DNA of 40,874 nucleotides, taken from positions 1-40,874 of the IMG/VR virus record IMGVR_UViG_3300008218_003004; one strand, given 5' to 3'. The notes under the pieces were generated by a model, which worked only from the letters and a program-made list of their open reading frames with translations, was not told the DNA's origin and ran no database searches. This DNA comes from a virus. Positions 24,410 to 31,122 of the stretch are shown in pieces. Numbering within the stretch: position 1 is the first letter of the stretch; each line of letters starts with the position of its first letter. Both the position numbers and the translations under genes were made by a program.

Positions 24410-24449
24410 CAAATTGCCAGCGTTATTTTGACAGTGAACATATGGGCAG

Positions 24450-24848
24450 TTACGCGGCCATGGCCAGCATGGCGGCCACCATGTTGATACCGATCTCCAA
24501 GCGCTTCACCGCGGTATCGCGATTCACCCGCAGGCGCTTGGCCAATACGGATTTACTGATTGCCCGGTAATCATCCCCATCGGGGAAGGCGTAGTAGTGG
24601 CGCAGAGCCTGATAGGCTTCCGGGTTGTTATCCCGAACGTGCCGGATCACATGGGCGTCGAACGCCTCGCAGTCGTTATCCTCCCAGGCTCTCACGGGCC
24701 GCTCGTCGTTCTCCACAATTGTGCCGACCAGGCGGTCTACCATCGGCCCCATCCAGCTGATAGCCCCCTTCGGCCCCGGGGTGGCCGTCCGGCACCAGAT
24801 GCCCCACTGCTCCAGTGCAAACTCAGCTTGTGCGTGTACCAGTGCCAT
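24450..24848 (-). CDS. Q: Antitermination protein Q-like
   Basis: A 132-residue protein from ATG 24848, 3 nt after the strong signal GGGGAGGG. Pattern of the phage antitermination Q/DUF1133 type: [12 protein letters not shown] near the start, [38 protein letters not shown], then [19 protein letters not shown], a helix-turn-helix. Q proteins bind at the late promoter and let RNA polymerase pass terminators. Both expected targets, a promoter and tandem terminators, lie just downstream. It ends the early right operon. Confidence 0.85.
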   Translation of the reverse strand: MALVHAQAEFALEQWGIWCRTATPGPKGAISWMGPMVDRLVGTIVENDERPVRAWEDNDCEAFDAHVIRHVRDNNPEAYQALRHYYAFPDGDDYRAISKSVLAKRLRVNRDTAVKRLEIGINMVAAMLAMAA

Positions 24849-25179
24849 CTGCCCTCCCCTTCGCCGCTTCCAGTAATCGTTTGATAACGTCGATTGCCGT
24901 TCCGTTGGTGACCATTTCTGTGCTGCACCGGTAAACCACCCAGCCCAGCAGCTGCGCTTCGCCGTACTTCTCCAGATCCGCCTGAAATCCGCTTCCCCGG
25001 TTGTGGCGGCCACCCGTCCAGATGCCGCCCTCGACTTCCACCGCGAACAGTAATTCCGGCCAGGCAAAATCAAAACGCCAGCGACGGGTCGGGTGGAACC
25101 GGTGTTCGCGCACCCAGCCCTCCACCTTGTCCGCCCTCAGATGCAAGGCCAGCGCTTCTTCGCCTTTGCTCTTCTTCAT
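24823..25179 (-). CDS. DUF559/Vsr-like PD-(D/E)XK endonuclease
   Basis: A 118-residue protein from ATG 25179. The fold motif is clear: [20 protein letters not shown] followed by [13 protein letters not shown], giving the Asp and Glu-x-Glu-type metal site of the restriction-endonuclease-like fold, then [19 protein letters not shown] and YRCSTEM. Phages carry such proteins in the nin region; the role may be in recombination intermediates or DNA processing. It overlaps Q by 26 bp and the preceding gene by 4 nt, so it is co-translated. Confidence 0.8.
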   Translation of the reverse strand: MKKSKGEEALALHLRADKVEGWVREHRFHPTRRWRFDFAWPELLFAVEVEGGIWTGGRHNRGSGFQADLEKYGEAQLLGWVVYRCSTEMVTNGTAIDVIKRLLEAAKGRADGTGTRTS

Positions 25180-25367
25180 CGGTAAATGCTCCCCGGCTGA
25201 CTCGGCTCGTTGCTGCCGGTGCAATCCAGCCCGTGATCACTTGCCTTCGGGCAGCGCTTATTGCCGCATTCCGGGCAAAGAATCATTCTTGCGCCCACCA
25301 AGATCAGGCCCAATGGATTGCGCTGGCGTCTTTCGTTCGTGCATCGGTAACACTGGCATTCATTCAC
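25176..25367 (-). CDS. Small zinc-binding-like protein
   Basis: A 63-residue protein with two Cys pairs: [17 protein letters not shown] at the start and [17 protein letters not shown], then [14 protein letters not shown]. The spacing of Cys and His suggests one or two zinc ribbons. This is a familiar lambdoid nin-region protein of unknown role. It overlaps neighbours by 8 and 4 nt. Confidence 0.75.
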   Translation of the reverse strand: MNECQCYRCTNERRQRNPLGLILVGARMILCPECGNKRCPKASDHGLDCTGSNEPSQPGSIYR

Positions 25368-25611
25368 TTGGCAGATACCCCATGTCAGCGAGAATCATGG
25401 TTTTGACGGTTTCAACAAGCGCCAGCGCCTCCGACATCTTCAGGCCTGCATTCCGGTAGCCAACCAGATACTGATCATCATCGTTGAGCAGAATCAGAAA
25501 GCCCTTCTTGAAATGGCTCGTCTCCGTCTCAGCGCTGTTTAACAGCATGGACTCAAGCGTGATTCGTGAAGCATCGCCGGCAGCCATCCCGATTCCTGTC
25601 ACCTTCGCCAT
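25360..25611 (-). CDS. Hypothetical nin-region protein
   Basis: An 83-residue soluble protein from ATG 25611, with AGGTAGGTGG upstream; GTG 25620 is a possible alternative. It has mixed alpha/beta composition, with KKGFLILLNDDDQYLVGYRN and a C-terminal helix MSEALALVETVKTMILAD. I recognise no family. It overlaps the next gene by 8 bp and starts 10 bp after the HNH gene. Confidence 0.7.
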   Translation of the reverse strand: MAKVTGIGMAAGDASRITLESMLLNSAETETSHFKKGFLILLNDDDQYLVGYRNAGLKMSEALALVETVKTMILADMGYLPSE

Positions 25612-25620
25612 AATCGCCAC

Positions 25621-25992
25621 CTACCTGTGATAATTTTCGATAGCCGCCAAAGCATCCGCAGGCACCGGCAACCAGCCATGTTGCCGCCGGTAGTGCGCCA
25701 CATGTCCCGCGAAGATGGCCTTTTCCAGCTCTTTACGGGTCATGTCCCGGGCCTCGCCGTAATAATCCAGGATGAACTGCGCGGTGTTTTTATCGATTGC
25801 CGCCTCGTGCCGGTGGTGACGCGGGCACAGCGGGATTACAAAATCGTTCCCGATGTGGATCTTGTTGTGCCTGGCAGTGCTGCCGACGCAGTGATGAATC
25901 TCTGCCGGCGCGCCACAGCAGGAACAGCCATGCTCTACAAGCCAGTCCCACCAGTGCTTCTGGTGAACTGTTGGTGCTTTGCCGCCTTTCAT
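25621..25992 (-). CDS. HNH-like nuclease, Ref/DUF968 type
   Basis: A 123-residue protein with a zinc-bound HNH core: HGCSCCGAPAEIHHCVG (two Cys and the HH pair), then GNDFVIPLCPRHHRHEAA (the second Cys and histidines) and a helix with AIFAGHVAHYRRQHG. This pattern is like the P1 Ref recombination-enhancing nuclease and related phage HNH proteins that act on recombination intermediates. Start overlaps the preceding stop by 4 nt. Substrate is unknown. Confidence 0.8.
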   Translation of the reverse strand: MKGGKAPTVHQKHWWDWLVEHGCSCCGAPAEIHHCVGSTARHNKIHIGNDFVIPLCPRHHRHEAAIDKNTAQFILDYYGEARDMTRKELEKAIFAGHVAHYRRQHGWLPVPADALAAIENYHR

Positions 25993-26207
25993 CGCGTCAC
26001 CATTGAGAATTTCAATTCACACGTCGCAGCGTCATAGCCCGCGCTGTAGCCAACGGACCCTGCAATCAGCAAAGCGAACACAAAAACAAACACCGCAAGC
26101 CAGGTCATGCTTGGCCCGTTGATGAATTCGCGCATACGGCTTTCTCGCTCCAGCCGCTCAACCTTCTCTCGTTCGGCGGTCAACAGCTCTTCAAGATCCT
26201 CTCTCAT
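25989..26207 (-). CDS. Small membrane protein with N-terminal coiled coil
   Basis: A 72-residue protein: residues 1-30 are charged and heptad-like (EELLTAEREKVERLERESRM), then one membrane helix (WLAVFVFVFALLIAGSVGYS, about 36-55) and a short tail with one Cys. GGAAGG precedes the start, and both ends overlap neighbours by 4 nt. No family recognised. Confidence 0.65.
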   Translation of the reverse strand: MREDLEELLTAEREKVERLERESRMREFINGPSMTWLAVFVFVFALLIAGSVGYSAGYDAATCELKFSMVTR

Positions 26208-26356
26208 CCTTCCACCCTCGAAAGTTCGTTGGGTTCCACCTCAGCCTGCGGCCAGTGGAACCGGGCAAACTTCAAAGCCTCGGCGCGGTCTATCGCTTCG
26301 CCTACCATGTAGGCCAGACGCTTGCCGTGTCGGGTTACTAGCCAGCAGCGGTACAT
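26204..26356 (-). CDS. Hypothetical 50-residue protein
   Basis: Starts at ATG 26356, overlapping the preceding stop by 1 nt (TGATG). Sequence MYRCWLVTRHGKRLAYMVGE then AIDRAEALKFARFHWPQAEV looks like a small beta-hairpin plus helix, with no membrane segment. It fits the compact overlapping style of the operon. Function unknown. Confidence 0.6.
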   Translation of the reverse strand: MYRCWLVTRHGKRLAYMVGEAIDRAEALKFARFHWPQAEVEPNELSRVEG

Positions 26357-26595
26357 CAGTTCCACCGGAAGCGCTTGCCACAAATCACCACTCCAACCCA
26401 TTTAAAATTGGATACTCGCGGCACCCTATTAAGCTCGGCGCCAGGCTTATCCTTGTGGAATTGCTCGGCCAGGGAAGTTTTAACCTCTTGCCAGTTTCGA
26501 GTAATTCCTCCTGAAACCAGGATTTCAGCGTTCGCCTGCACAGACTGAGAGCCCCGTGTAAAGCCATCCCAAGCCAAGAAATAAATACGCAACAT
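26356..26595 (-). CDS. Hypothetical 79-residue protein
   Basis: Starts at ATG 26595 (MLRIYFLAWDGFTRGSQSVQ), overlapping the preceding small ORF by 1 nt. The protein is a mixed alpha/beta soluble domain with the end VSNFKWVGVVICGKRFRWN. I do not recognise the family. Confidence 0.6.
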   Translation of the reverse strand: MLRIYFLAWDGFTRGSQSVQANAEILVSGGITRNWQEVKTSLAEQFHKDKPGAELNRVPRVSNFKWVGVVICGKRFRWN

Positions 26596-26729
26596 CACAC
26601 CACCCCCAGCGCAGCCAACTGCAGGACGATTGCCAGACCGCCAAGGGTGGCGCATACCCAGTCACGCACCTCAAGGGCCAGCAGGGTGCCGAACACCGTT
26701 GCCACAAGGACAAGAATTGCCATGGTCAT
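26595..26729 (-). CDS. Tiny membrane protein (44 residues)
   Basis: An open frame from ATG 26729 to TGA 26595. It has two hydrophobic segments: AILVLVATVFGTLLALEV and LGGLAIVLQLAALGVV, separated by RDWVCAT, so it could be a hairpin membrane protein. Start and stop overlap its neighbours (4 nt and TGATG), which strongly suggests a real gene of the operon despite its size. Function unknown. Confidence 0.6.
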   Translation of the reverse strand: MTMAILVLVATVFGTLLALEVRDWVCATLGGLAIVLQLAALGVV

Positions 26730-26875
26730 TGTTCATTCCCCTTTTCAAGGGTCCGGCAGATGCAGTAAGCCGAGACATAAATTGCGTAATCCAAATTCAA
26801 ATTCGGAGCGTCTTCGCCATACGAGGCCACGAAAACGATGCCGACCATAATCAGCAGCAAGGTTGATAGCCTCAT
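26726..26875 (-). CDS. Tiny membrane/secreted protein (49 residues)
   Basis: An open frame from ATG 26875, overlapping the ninB stop by 4 nt, to TGA 26726, overlapping the next start by 4 nt. The N-terminus MRLSTLLLIMVGIVFVASYG is a membrane helix or signal peptide; the rest (EDAPNLNLDYAIYVSAYCIC) has two Cys near the end. Function unknown. The frame fills an otherwise empty gap in a tightly packed operon. Confidence 0.6.
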   Translation of the reverse strand: MRLSTLLLIMVGIVFVASYGEDAPNLNLDYAIYVSAYCICRTLEKGNEQ

Positions 26876-27327
26876 TGGTTTGCCTCACGGTATTCGGCGT
26901 AGACGGCCTGGGCCTTCTCGCTCCAGTGGATGCCGCTTTCTGAGCCGTAGCTGTAGATCAGCTCGATCAGCTCCGAAAATTCCGCCTTGCGCATCTTGCT
27001 GGTGCTGTGGCCGAGCATGACCACGCCGCCATCGATACCCATGGCAATTCGGCTTTCACGCTTCAGTGCTGCGGTAAATACGTCCTTCCACTCCTCACGG
27101 GTGGCCAGACACTTCTCGCCGTTGATCAGCAGAGTGCACTGGCAGGCCACGTCATCCAGCAGGCACCAAAGCTTTGCGTTCTGATCCAGTGACCGCTTGG
27201 GTTCACGCAGGGCCATCTCCAGCGCCTGACGCCCTTTGCGGAATTGCTCGGCCAGCAGGGCTTCAGCGTGATCCAGGGCGCGCTTGAAGTTGTCCTCGCG
27301 CAGCCGGTAAACCTTCTCTCTGCTCAT
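26872..27327 (-). CDS. ninB: Recombination protein NinB
   Basis: A 151-residue protein from ATG 27327, which overlaps the preceding stop by 4 nt. It shows the NinB (Orf) signature: MALREPKRSLDQNAKLWCLL (the SLDQNAK-W-LL motif), a central REEWKDVFTAALKRESRIA, and GHSTSKMRKAEFSELIELIY near the C-terminus. In lambda Orf it supplies RecFOR-like function, helping load recombinase on SSB-coated single strands. Its presence fits with RecT, exonuclease and SSB in the left operon. Confidence 0.92.
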   Translation of the reverse strand: MSREKVYRLREDNFKRALDHAEALLAEQFRKGRQALEMALREPKRSLDQNAKLWCLLDDVACQCTLLINGEKCLATREEWKDVFTAALKRESRIAMGIDGGVVMLGHSTSKMRKAEFSELIELIYSYGSESGIHWSEKAQAVYAEYREANQ

Positions 27328-27500
27328 CGACGCCCCCGAATAAGCGCGGCGATGATGTTTGCAGCCCGCAACGCCTCCTCGTGACTTTTCGTGAAGCGCC
27401 GACCAGGCAACACCCAACCCTTGTGCTTGTCGTCATAACAAACGGTTGCGTCACGAACGATGATGTTCTTCTCTCTGGGTTTGCGAATGTGTGTATTCAT
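27324..27500 (-). CDS. Hypothetical 58-residue basic protein
   Basis: Open frame from ATG 27500 to TGA 27324, overlapping neighbours by 4 nt on both sides (ATGA). The sequence is basic and amphipathic (NTHIRKPREKNIIVRDATVC, then GWVLPGRRFTKSHEEALRAA, ending AALIRGRR), with beta strands and a C-terminal helix. No family recognised. The overlap pattern makes it very likely to be real. Confidence 0.65.
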   Translation of the reverse strand: MNTHIRKPREKNIIVRDATVCYDDKHKGWVLPGRRFTKSHEEALRAANIIAALIRGRR

Positions 27501-27724
27501 ACCGCCTCCATCGCTTTCAGTGCCGCTTCATCGCAGCGCCGCTGGTGATCTTTCAGGCCCTCCCAGCTCCACTGGTGACCGCTGGTGCATTCGGTATGAA
27601 TCGGGCACCTCGCACAGCCTTTGCCCTGCTCGTAGCGGCTATCGCAAAGCTGGTAGCGTGGTGCCTTCGGTTCGCGAGGAATGAAGTTGGCCTGCTCTGC
27701 GGGGAACATTGGTATCTGGCTCAT
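27497..27724 (-). CDS. Hypothetical Cys-containing protein
   Basis: A 75-residue protein with SRYEQGKGCARCPIHTECTS, a possible zinc or iron-sulfur knuckle (C-x2-C-x5-C with an earlier Cys in QLCDSR). C-terminal helix DHQRRCDEAALKAMEAV. Start overlaps the preceding gene by 4 nt. Role unknown; small Cys-rich proteins are common in nin regions. Confidence 0.65.
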   Translation of the reverse strand: MSQIPMFPAEQANFIPREPKAPRYQLCDSRYEQGKGCARCPIHTECTSGHQWSWEGLKDHQRRCDEAALKAMEAV

Positions 27725-28029
27725 GCCGCACCTCCCAGCGCCACCAGAACGGGAGTGGGCACCGGCATGGCGTCCCGAATGCAGCTCTCCAGAACAATTC
27801 TTTCCTCGTCATCGATCAGACCGTGCGCAAACGCATCACTGACAATCAGCTCAAGGCGGCTGGAATTCTTTCGGGCCGGCGAATTCGGATTGCCCCGCTG
27901 CTCCCACAGCAGAACGAGAGACCGGGGCAGCGAGTACAGCAGGTTCTCAACATGGGAAATGTCGGGGTGCGGCCCTGAGCAGAGCGGCACTACAGGCGCA
28001 GAGAAATCGAATAGGCTTTGCTGAATCAT
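27721..28029 (-). CDS. Hypothetical 102-residue protein
   Basis: Starts at ATG 28029, sharing one base with the preceding stop (TGATG). N-terminal IQQSLFDFSAPVVPLCSG resembles clamp-binding QxxLFDF-type peptides, which is interesting next to a replication operon but unproven. The rest is helical (ENLLYSLPRSLVLLWEQRG, LELIVSDAFAHGLIDDEER). No family recognised. Confidence 0.6.
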   Translation of the reverse strand: MIQQSLFDFSAPVVPLCSGPHPDISHVENLLYSLPRSLVLLWEQRGNPNSPARKNSSRLELIVSDAFAHGLIDDEERIVLESCIRDAMPVPTPVLVALGGAA

Positions 28030-28295
28030 CACGCCGCCCTCCCCGCTTTCCGCGCCATGGCCGCCCGTTGGTCGCCGCTCAGGCGGTACTCAATGTTCAG
28101 GGTGGCCGTTACCGGGCAGATGCAGCGCCGTACCCGGGTGATGTGCTTCAGCTCTTCCAGTTCGCGCAGCCGGCGGCACAGGGTCTGAACCATCAGGCCG
28201 GTGTCGCGGGCAATGAGATTGCGGGTCGCGCCAAACGGGGACAGGTACAGGTACTGCCGGATGCGTTCGCGCTGGGTTGCTGCGTTGTGTTTCAT
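28029..28295 (-). CDS. Winged-helix-like DNA-binding protein
   Basis: An 88-residue protein from ATG 28295 (4-nt overlap with the preceding stop). Sequence TQRERIRQYLYLSPFGATRN, LIARDTGLMVQTLCRRLREL, EELKHITRVRRC reads as a three-helix winged HTH of the MarR/DnaD kind, followed by a basic end MARKAGRAA. It is likely to be a small regulator or replication accessory, directly after the helicase and a tiny membrane protein. Confidence 0.65.
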   Translation of the reverse strand: MKHNAATQRERIRQYLYLSPFGATRNLIARDTGLMVQTLCRRLRELEELKHITRVRRCICPVTATLNIEYRLSGDQRAAMARKAGRAA

Positions 28296-28471
28296 TGCGC
28301 CAACTCCACTCTGCATGTAATTGAAACACCGCTTCCGAATTCGAAGCGGCCATCTTCTTTGCAGCTCACAAAGACATCCGCCTTTGTAAATTTTTCGCCA
28401 ATGTCCATAAGGGCCACCGGCACGAAGAAGCTGGCCAGCGCAATAGATAAGAAAAAGGCAAAGTCCCTCAT
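28292..28471 (-). CDS. Small secreted or membrane-anchored protein
   Basis: A 59-residue protein from ATG 28471, which overlaps the helicase stop by 4 nt. The N-terminus RDFAFFLSIALASFFVPVAL is a signal anchor; the rest (DIGEKFTKADVFVSCKEDGR, then ITCRVELAQ) is a small periplasmic strand region with two Cys that might form a disulfide. Function unknown. Confidence 0.65.
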   Translation of the reverse strand: MRDFAFFLSIALASFFVPVALMDIGEKFTKADVFVSCKEDGRFEFGSGVSITCRVELAQ

Positions 28472-29736
28472 ACCGCCTCCCGTGCCACGTTGAGCACTCG
28501 CTGATTGGCGCCTGACCAGCACGTCCGAACATTGCCGGTCGGGCCGTGCCGGTTCTTCTCGATAAGCACTTCCAGAATTCCTTTGTCCTGGCTGTCCGGG
28601 TTGTAAACTTCATCCCGGTACAGGCACATGATCTGGTCGGCTTCCTTCTCGATTTCGGAGCTGTCGGACATGTCGCCCATGCCGGGGCGCTTGTTGCTGC
28701 GCTTGTCCACGTCGCGGCTCACCTGAGCCAGCGCCACCACCGGAATATCCAGTTCTCTGGCCAGCTCTTTCATCTGGCGCACCACCTCGCCCACCTGCTC
28801 GTGGCGTTTGGCTCTCGGGTCTGTGGACTTGATTCGCTGGATGTAATCGACGTACAGGGCGCGGATGCCGTGCATGTGCTTCCACTTCCGGGCTTGGCGC
28901 ACCACTTCCATGATGGAAATGCCCGACCGGTCGTTGATCTGGATTCCCACATCGGTGTACCGGGAAATGGTCTTGGGCAGCACGTCCCACTCAATCGCCG
29001 TCAGTTGCCCGGCGCGCAGCTTGCCAAGGCCGACACCCGAACCGATGGCCAGGGTTCGCATACCCACCTGCTCGTGGGGCTGCTCGCTGCTGATAATCCC
29101 GACCGGATGCCCAGCGTTCAGTGCCAGATTCAGCAGGAATGCGGTTTTGCCCATGGCAGGCCGGCCACCCACGACGATCAGGTCAGACGGGTGCAGGCCG
29201 CCCAGGTTGTGGTCCAGATCCGCCAGCCCGGTGGGGATGGTGTTCACCTCGCCTTTGCGGGCCTGCTCCATCAGGTCCACGGCGGCGCGCAGCGATTCCT
29301 TCATCGTGTATTCATAGTTTTTCGCCGTGGCGGTCACTTCCATCAGGGCGCCCATCAGCGTGTCGATGGCCTCCATGCCCTTGCTGGGGATTTCCTGCAA
29401 GGCTTGCTGGCAGGCCTGCGTGGCGGCGAGCTTCTGGCGGACCTTGCGCAGCTCCTTGGCGTAGGCGCCCACCCCGGCAGCGCTGGGAGTGTTCCGAAGA
29501 CGCTCCGACAGGTACTTCGTCCAGTCGCGCCCCCCGGTGTTCTCCTTGAGCCAGGAACAAACCGTCATCAGCTCAACCGGTCCGGCCATGTCCACGTTCT
29601 GGATGGCTTGCCAGACGGTCTTGGCGTTCGGGGTAACGAAATCCCCCACGGTCAGATCCAGGCTGGACAGAACGGAGTTGTTCAGCAGCACAGCGCCGAT
29701 GATGGCGTCTTCCGCTTGCATCGCTTGATCAATCAA
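28468..29736 (-). CDS. dnaB: Replicative DNA helicase, DnaB family
   Basis: A 422-residue hexameric helicase. Residues 1-110 are the DnaB N-terminal domain (AEDAIIGAVLLNNSVL). Walker A is VVGGRPAMGKTAFLLNLAL (about 188-205), Walker B ALYVDYIQRI (about 292-301), then VVALAQVSRDVDKRSNKRP and LYRDEVYNPDSQDKG with LIEKNRHGPTG (arginine finger region). It replaces the lambda P loader strategy with a phage-encoded helicase. It follows the O-like initiator with an 8-bp overlap. Confidence 0.95.
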   Translation of the reverse strand: MIDQAMQAEDAIIGAVLLNNSVLSSLDLTVGDFVTPNAKTVWQAIQNVDMAGPVELMTVCSWLKENTGGRDWTKYLSERLRNTPSAAGVGAYAKELRKVRQKLAATQACQQALQEIPSKGMEAIDTLMGALMEVTATAKNYEYTMKESLRAAVDLMEQARKGEVNTIPTGLADLDHNLGGLHPSDLIVVGGRPAMGKTAFLLNLALNAGHPVGIISSEQPHEQVGMRTLAIGSGVGLGKLRAGQLTAIEWDVLPKTISRYTDVGIQINDRSGISIMEVVRQARKWKHMHGIRALYVDYIQRIKSTDPRAKRHEQVGEVVRQMKELARELDIPVVALAQVSRDVDKRSNKRPGMGDMSDSSEIEKEADQIMCLYRDEVYNPDSQDKGILEVLIEKNRHGPTGNVRTCWSGANQRVLNVAREAV

Positions 29737-30505
29737 GGGTCAGCTCCCGTGGCCGTGCCGGGCCGCCCGTTGGTTGCTGTCCCCGTGGTGCGAAATCAGG
29801 AGACTTTCCGAGCCATGTGCGGAACGCTGCCTGCCAGTCAGCTTGGCGCCGGTCGTTGGCCAGGGCATGGTCGATAAACTTCGGCAATTCGTTATTCAGC
29901 GAAACACCCAACTCCAACGCCTTGGCTTTGCAGGACTCATTAGGAGTGAAGTCATCAGGGATTGGGGTTGCAGGTTTCTTGCGGGATTGCCTGCCGGTTT
30001 TTTCGCTATCTCCGGCAGCGCCGGAATATACTTCCTGCTCCTGTTCCTGCTCCTGTTCCTGATAAGGCATACCCTTCGCGAAGGCTTCCGGTAAGGCTTT
30101 CGCAAAGCCTTCCCCTTTGCCTTCCGTAAAGGCTTTCGCTCTAGCAATCACGCGGCTTTTAAGCTCGCACTCAGGCAGAAGATCAAGCGCACCACCCCAT
30201 GCTTTGACCACGTTCGGAGACTCAGGCGGGTTGTACTTGATGAACCTTGGAAGGGCGATCAAACAAGCCTTCTGGTCATGCTCTGCCATACCCTTGGACA
30301 AGGCTTCCCGGAAGGCTTCCCGGAAGGCTTCCGGCTCCCACCCCATTTCTTCAGCCAGTCCGGCAACCGTTGCTCGCATGGCGCCCAAGGCGGTCATGTT
30401 TGGGTGGGTGAGCAGCATGAAAAACACCAGCTTGGCGTTGTCGCTCAGGTCACGGAACTTGGCATCGTTCCAGATGCGCGGGTCCACTTTGCGATAACGA
30501 GCCAT
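29729..30505 (-). CDS. Replication initiator (O-like) with iterons in its coding region
   Basis: A 258-residue protein from ATG 30505 (overlapping the preceding stop, TAATG). Residues 1-85 form a winged helix (YRKVDPRIWNDAKFRDLSDN, LVFFMLLTHPNMTALGAMRA), as in phage O/DnaD-like initiators. The middle (about 55-70 and 122-145) has 4-residue repeats (EAFREAFREALSKGM, EGFAKALPEAFAKGM) caused by 12-bp DNA repeats, then an EQ repeat. The C-terminal ADWQAAFRTWLGKSP is like the DnaT/DnaD helicase-binding end. It likely binds the origin in its own gene and loads the adjacent DnaB. Confidence 0.85.
   Translation of the reverse strand: MARYRKVDPRIWNDAKFRDLSDNAKLVFFMLLTHPNMTALGAMRATVAGLAEEMGWEPEAFREAFREALSKGMAEHDQKACLIALPRFIKYNPPESPNVVKAWGGALDLLPECELKSRVIARAKAFTEGKGEGFAKALPEAFAKGMPYQEQEQEQEQEVYSGAAGDSEKTGRQSRKKPATPIPDDFTPNESCKAKALELGVSLNNELPKFIDHALANDRRQADWQAAFRTWLGKSPDFAPRGQQPTGGPARPRELTLD
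30069..30140. repeat. Iteron array 1 (probable replication origin)
   Basis: Six degenerate 12-bp units in register starting at 30069, 30081, 30093, 30105, 30117 and 30129; the best are AAGGCTTCCGGT, AAGGCTTTCGCA and AAGGCTTTCGCT. They lie inside the initiator gene, as lambda iterons lie inside O. A second low-complexity 12-bp repeat (CCTGCTCCTGTT twice, coding for Gln-Glu) lies nearby at about 30031-30060. Confidence 0.65.
30300..30334. repeat. Iteron array 2 (perfect 12-bp tandem repeat)
   Basis: Just under three copies of AAGGCTTCCCGG in tandem (30300, 30312, 30324). Across each junction the sequence GGAAGGCTTCC is an interrupted palindrome, as in initiator-binding iterons. It shares the AAGGCTT core and the 12-bp period with array 1, 160 bp away, supporting one origin with two initiator-binding clusters. 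Confidence 0.65.
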
Positions 30506-30636
30506 TACTTCAGCCCCTCTTTGATGTGCTTGCCCCAGCAGTTTCTGGTCCGGGTGCAAGGCTTTTCCGCCATGCGCTTTGCGGCTTGTTTGGCCAGCCG
30601 CTTGTGTCTCTGGCTTTTCTTTTCGTGTTTTGGCAT
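30505..30636 (-). CDS. Small basic protein (43 residues)
   Basis: From the third of three consecutive ATG codons (30636), 6 nt after GGAG, to TAA at 30505, which overlaps the initiator start. The sequence PKHEKKSQRHKRLAKQAAKR, then MAEKPCTRTRNCWGKHIKEG is strongly basic, so nucleic-acid binding is likely. It lies between the CII-like gene and the O-like gene. No family recognised; a role as a small antitermination or RNA-binding factor is possible but unsupported. Confidence 0.6.
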   Translation of the reverse strand: MPKHEKKSQRHKRLAKQAAKRMAEKPCTRTRNCWGKHIKEGLK

Positions 30637-30656
30637 CATCATCTCCGGAAGACCTG

Positions 30657-30690
30657 ATGCCCCGGTTTCGCCTGACCAGCGCCGGGGCAT
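30657..30690 (+). terminator. Plus-strand terminator-like hairpin at the end of the CII-like gene
   Basis: A 9-bp perfect stem (ATGCCCCGG with CCGGGGCAT, 16-nt loop) followed on the plus strand by TTTCTTTATC. On the minus strand, the coding strand here, there is no U tract. It therefore stops transcription running against the early operon, or marks the end of an antisense RNA like lambda OOP. Confidence 0.5.
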
Positions 30691-30695
30691 TTTCT

Positions 30696-31046
30696 TTATC
30701 GGCTGGCCCTGCTCTCGGCCAGCTTGTCCTGCAATGCCTGAATCTGGCGCTCAATCTCAGCCGGATTAACCTTCGCCAAGAACTTCTCCACCAGATACAG
30801 AACCGGCTTCGTGTCGCCGGTCACGTCCATGTATGTCTCCAGATCGTCCAGGGTGAAACGGCGGGAATCGTCGGGGTTCTGTGCCAGCTTTCGGCTCAGG
30901 TCGGACGGGCTGTAATCCATATCAGCCGCGATTGCCTTCTGTGGCTTTCCCTGCTGGTGAACACGGGCGGCCACATACTCCCGGCAGGTGCCGTAGCACT
31001 CAGCCAGTCCGCGCTCGAAATTCAGGGCTATCTGTCCGGTTTCCAC
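30696..31046 (-). CDS. Phage regulatory protein, CII-like
   Basis: A 116-residue protein starting at GTG 31046, 8 nt after AGGGGAA. Residues 20-70 include a helix-turn-helix (QQGKPQKAIAADMDYSPSDL then SRKLAQNPDDSRRFTLDDLE), the signature of the phage CII regulatory family, and the C-terminus (NPAEIERQIQALQDKLAESR) can form a coiled coil for tetramers. It lies after cro and a terminator, the lambda cII position, and probably promotes establishment of lysogeny. Confidence 0.82.
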   Translation of the reverse strand: METGQIALNFERGLAECYGTCREYVAARVHQQGKPQKAIAADMDYSPSDLSRKLAQNPDDSRRFTLDDLETYMDVTGDTKPVLYLVEKFLAKVNPAEIERQIQALQDKLAESRASR

Positions 31047-31095
31047 TTTCTGGTTCCCCTACTTTCCTGTTGTTTCCCCTACGAATCGGGGGCAA

Positions 31096-31122
31096 ATAAA
31101 AAGCGCCGGGTTATGCGGCGCT
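31096..31122 (-). terminator. tR1-like terminator at the end of cro
   Basis: On the minus strand AGCGCCG, a 7-nt loop and CGGCGCT are followed by TTTTATTTG. The upstream arm overlaps the last codons of cro. It is placed as lambda tR1, between cro and cII, so downstream early genes should need read-through. Confidence 0.85.

Noticed and set aside
28546-29877. A 443-residue plus-strand open frame opposite the helicase
   Set aside because: Antisense shadow of dnaB; His/Leu/Gln-rich and without domain signature.
30031-30140. CRISPR-like short repeats
   Set aside because: The 12-bp units are in tandem without spacers and lie within a coding frame, so they are iteron-like or peptide-repeat coding.
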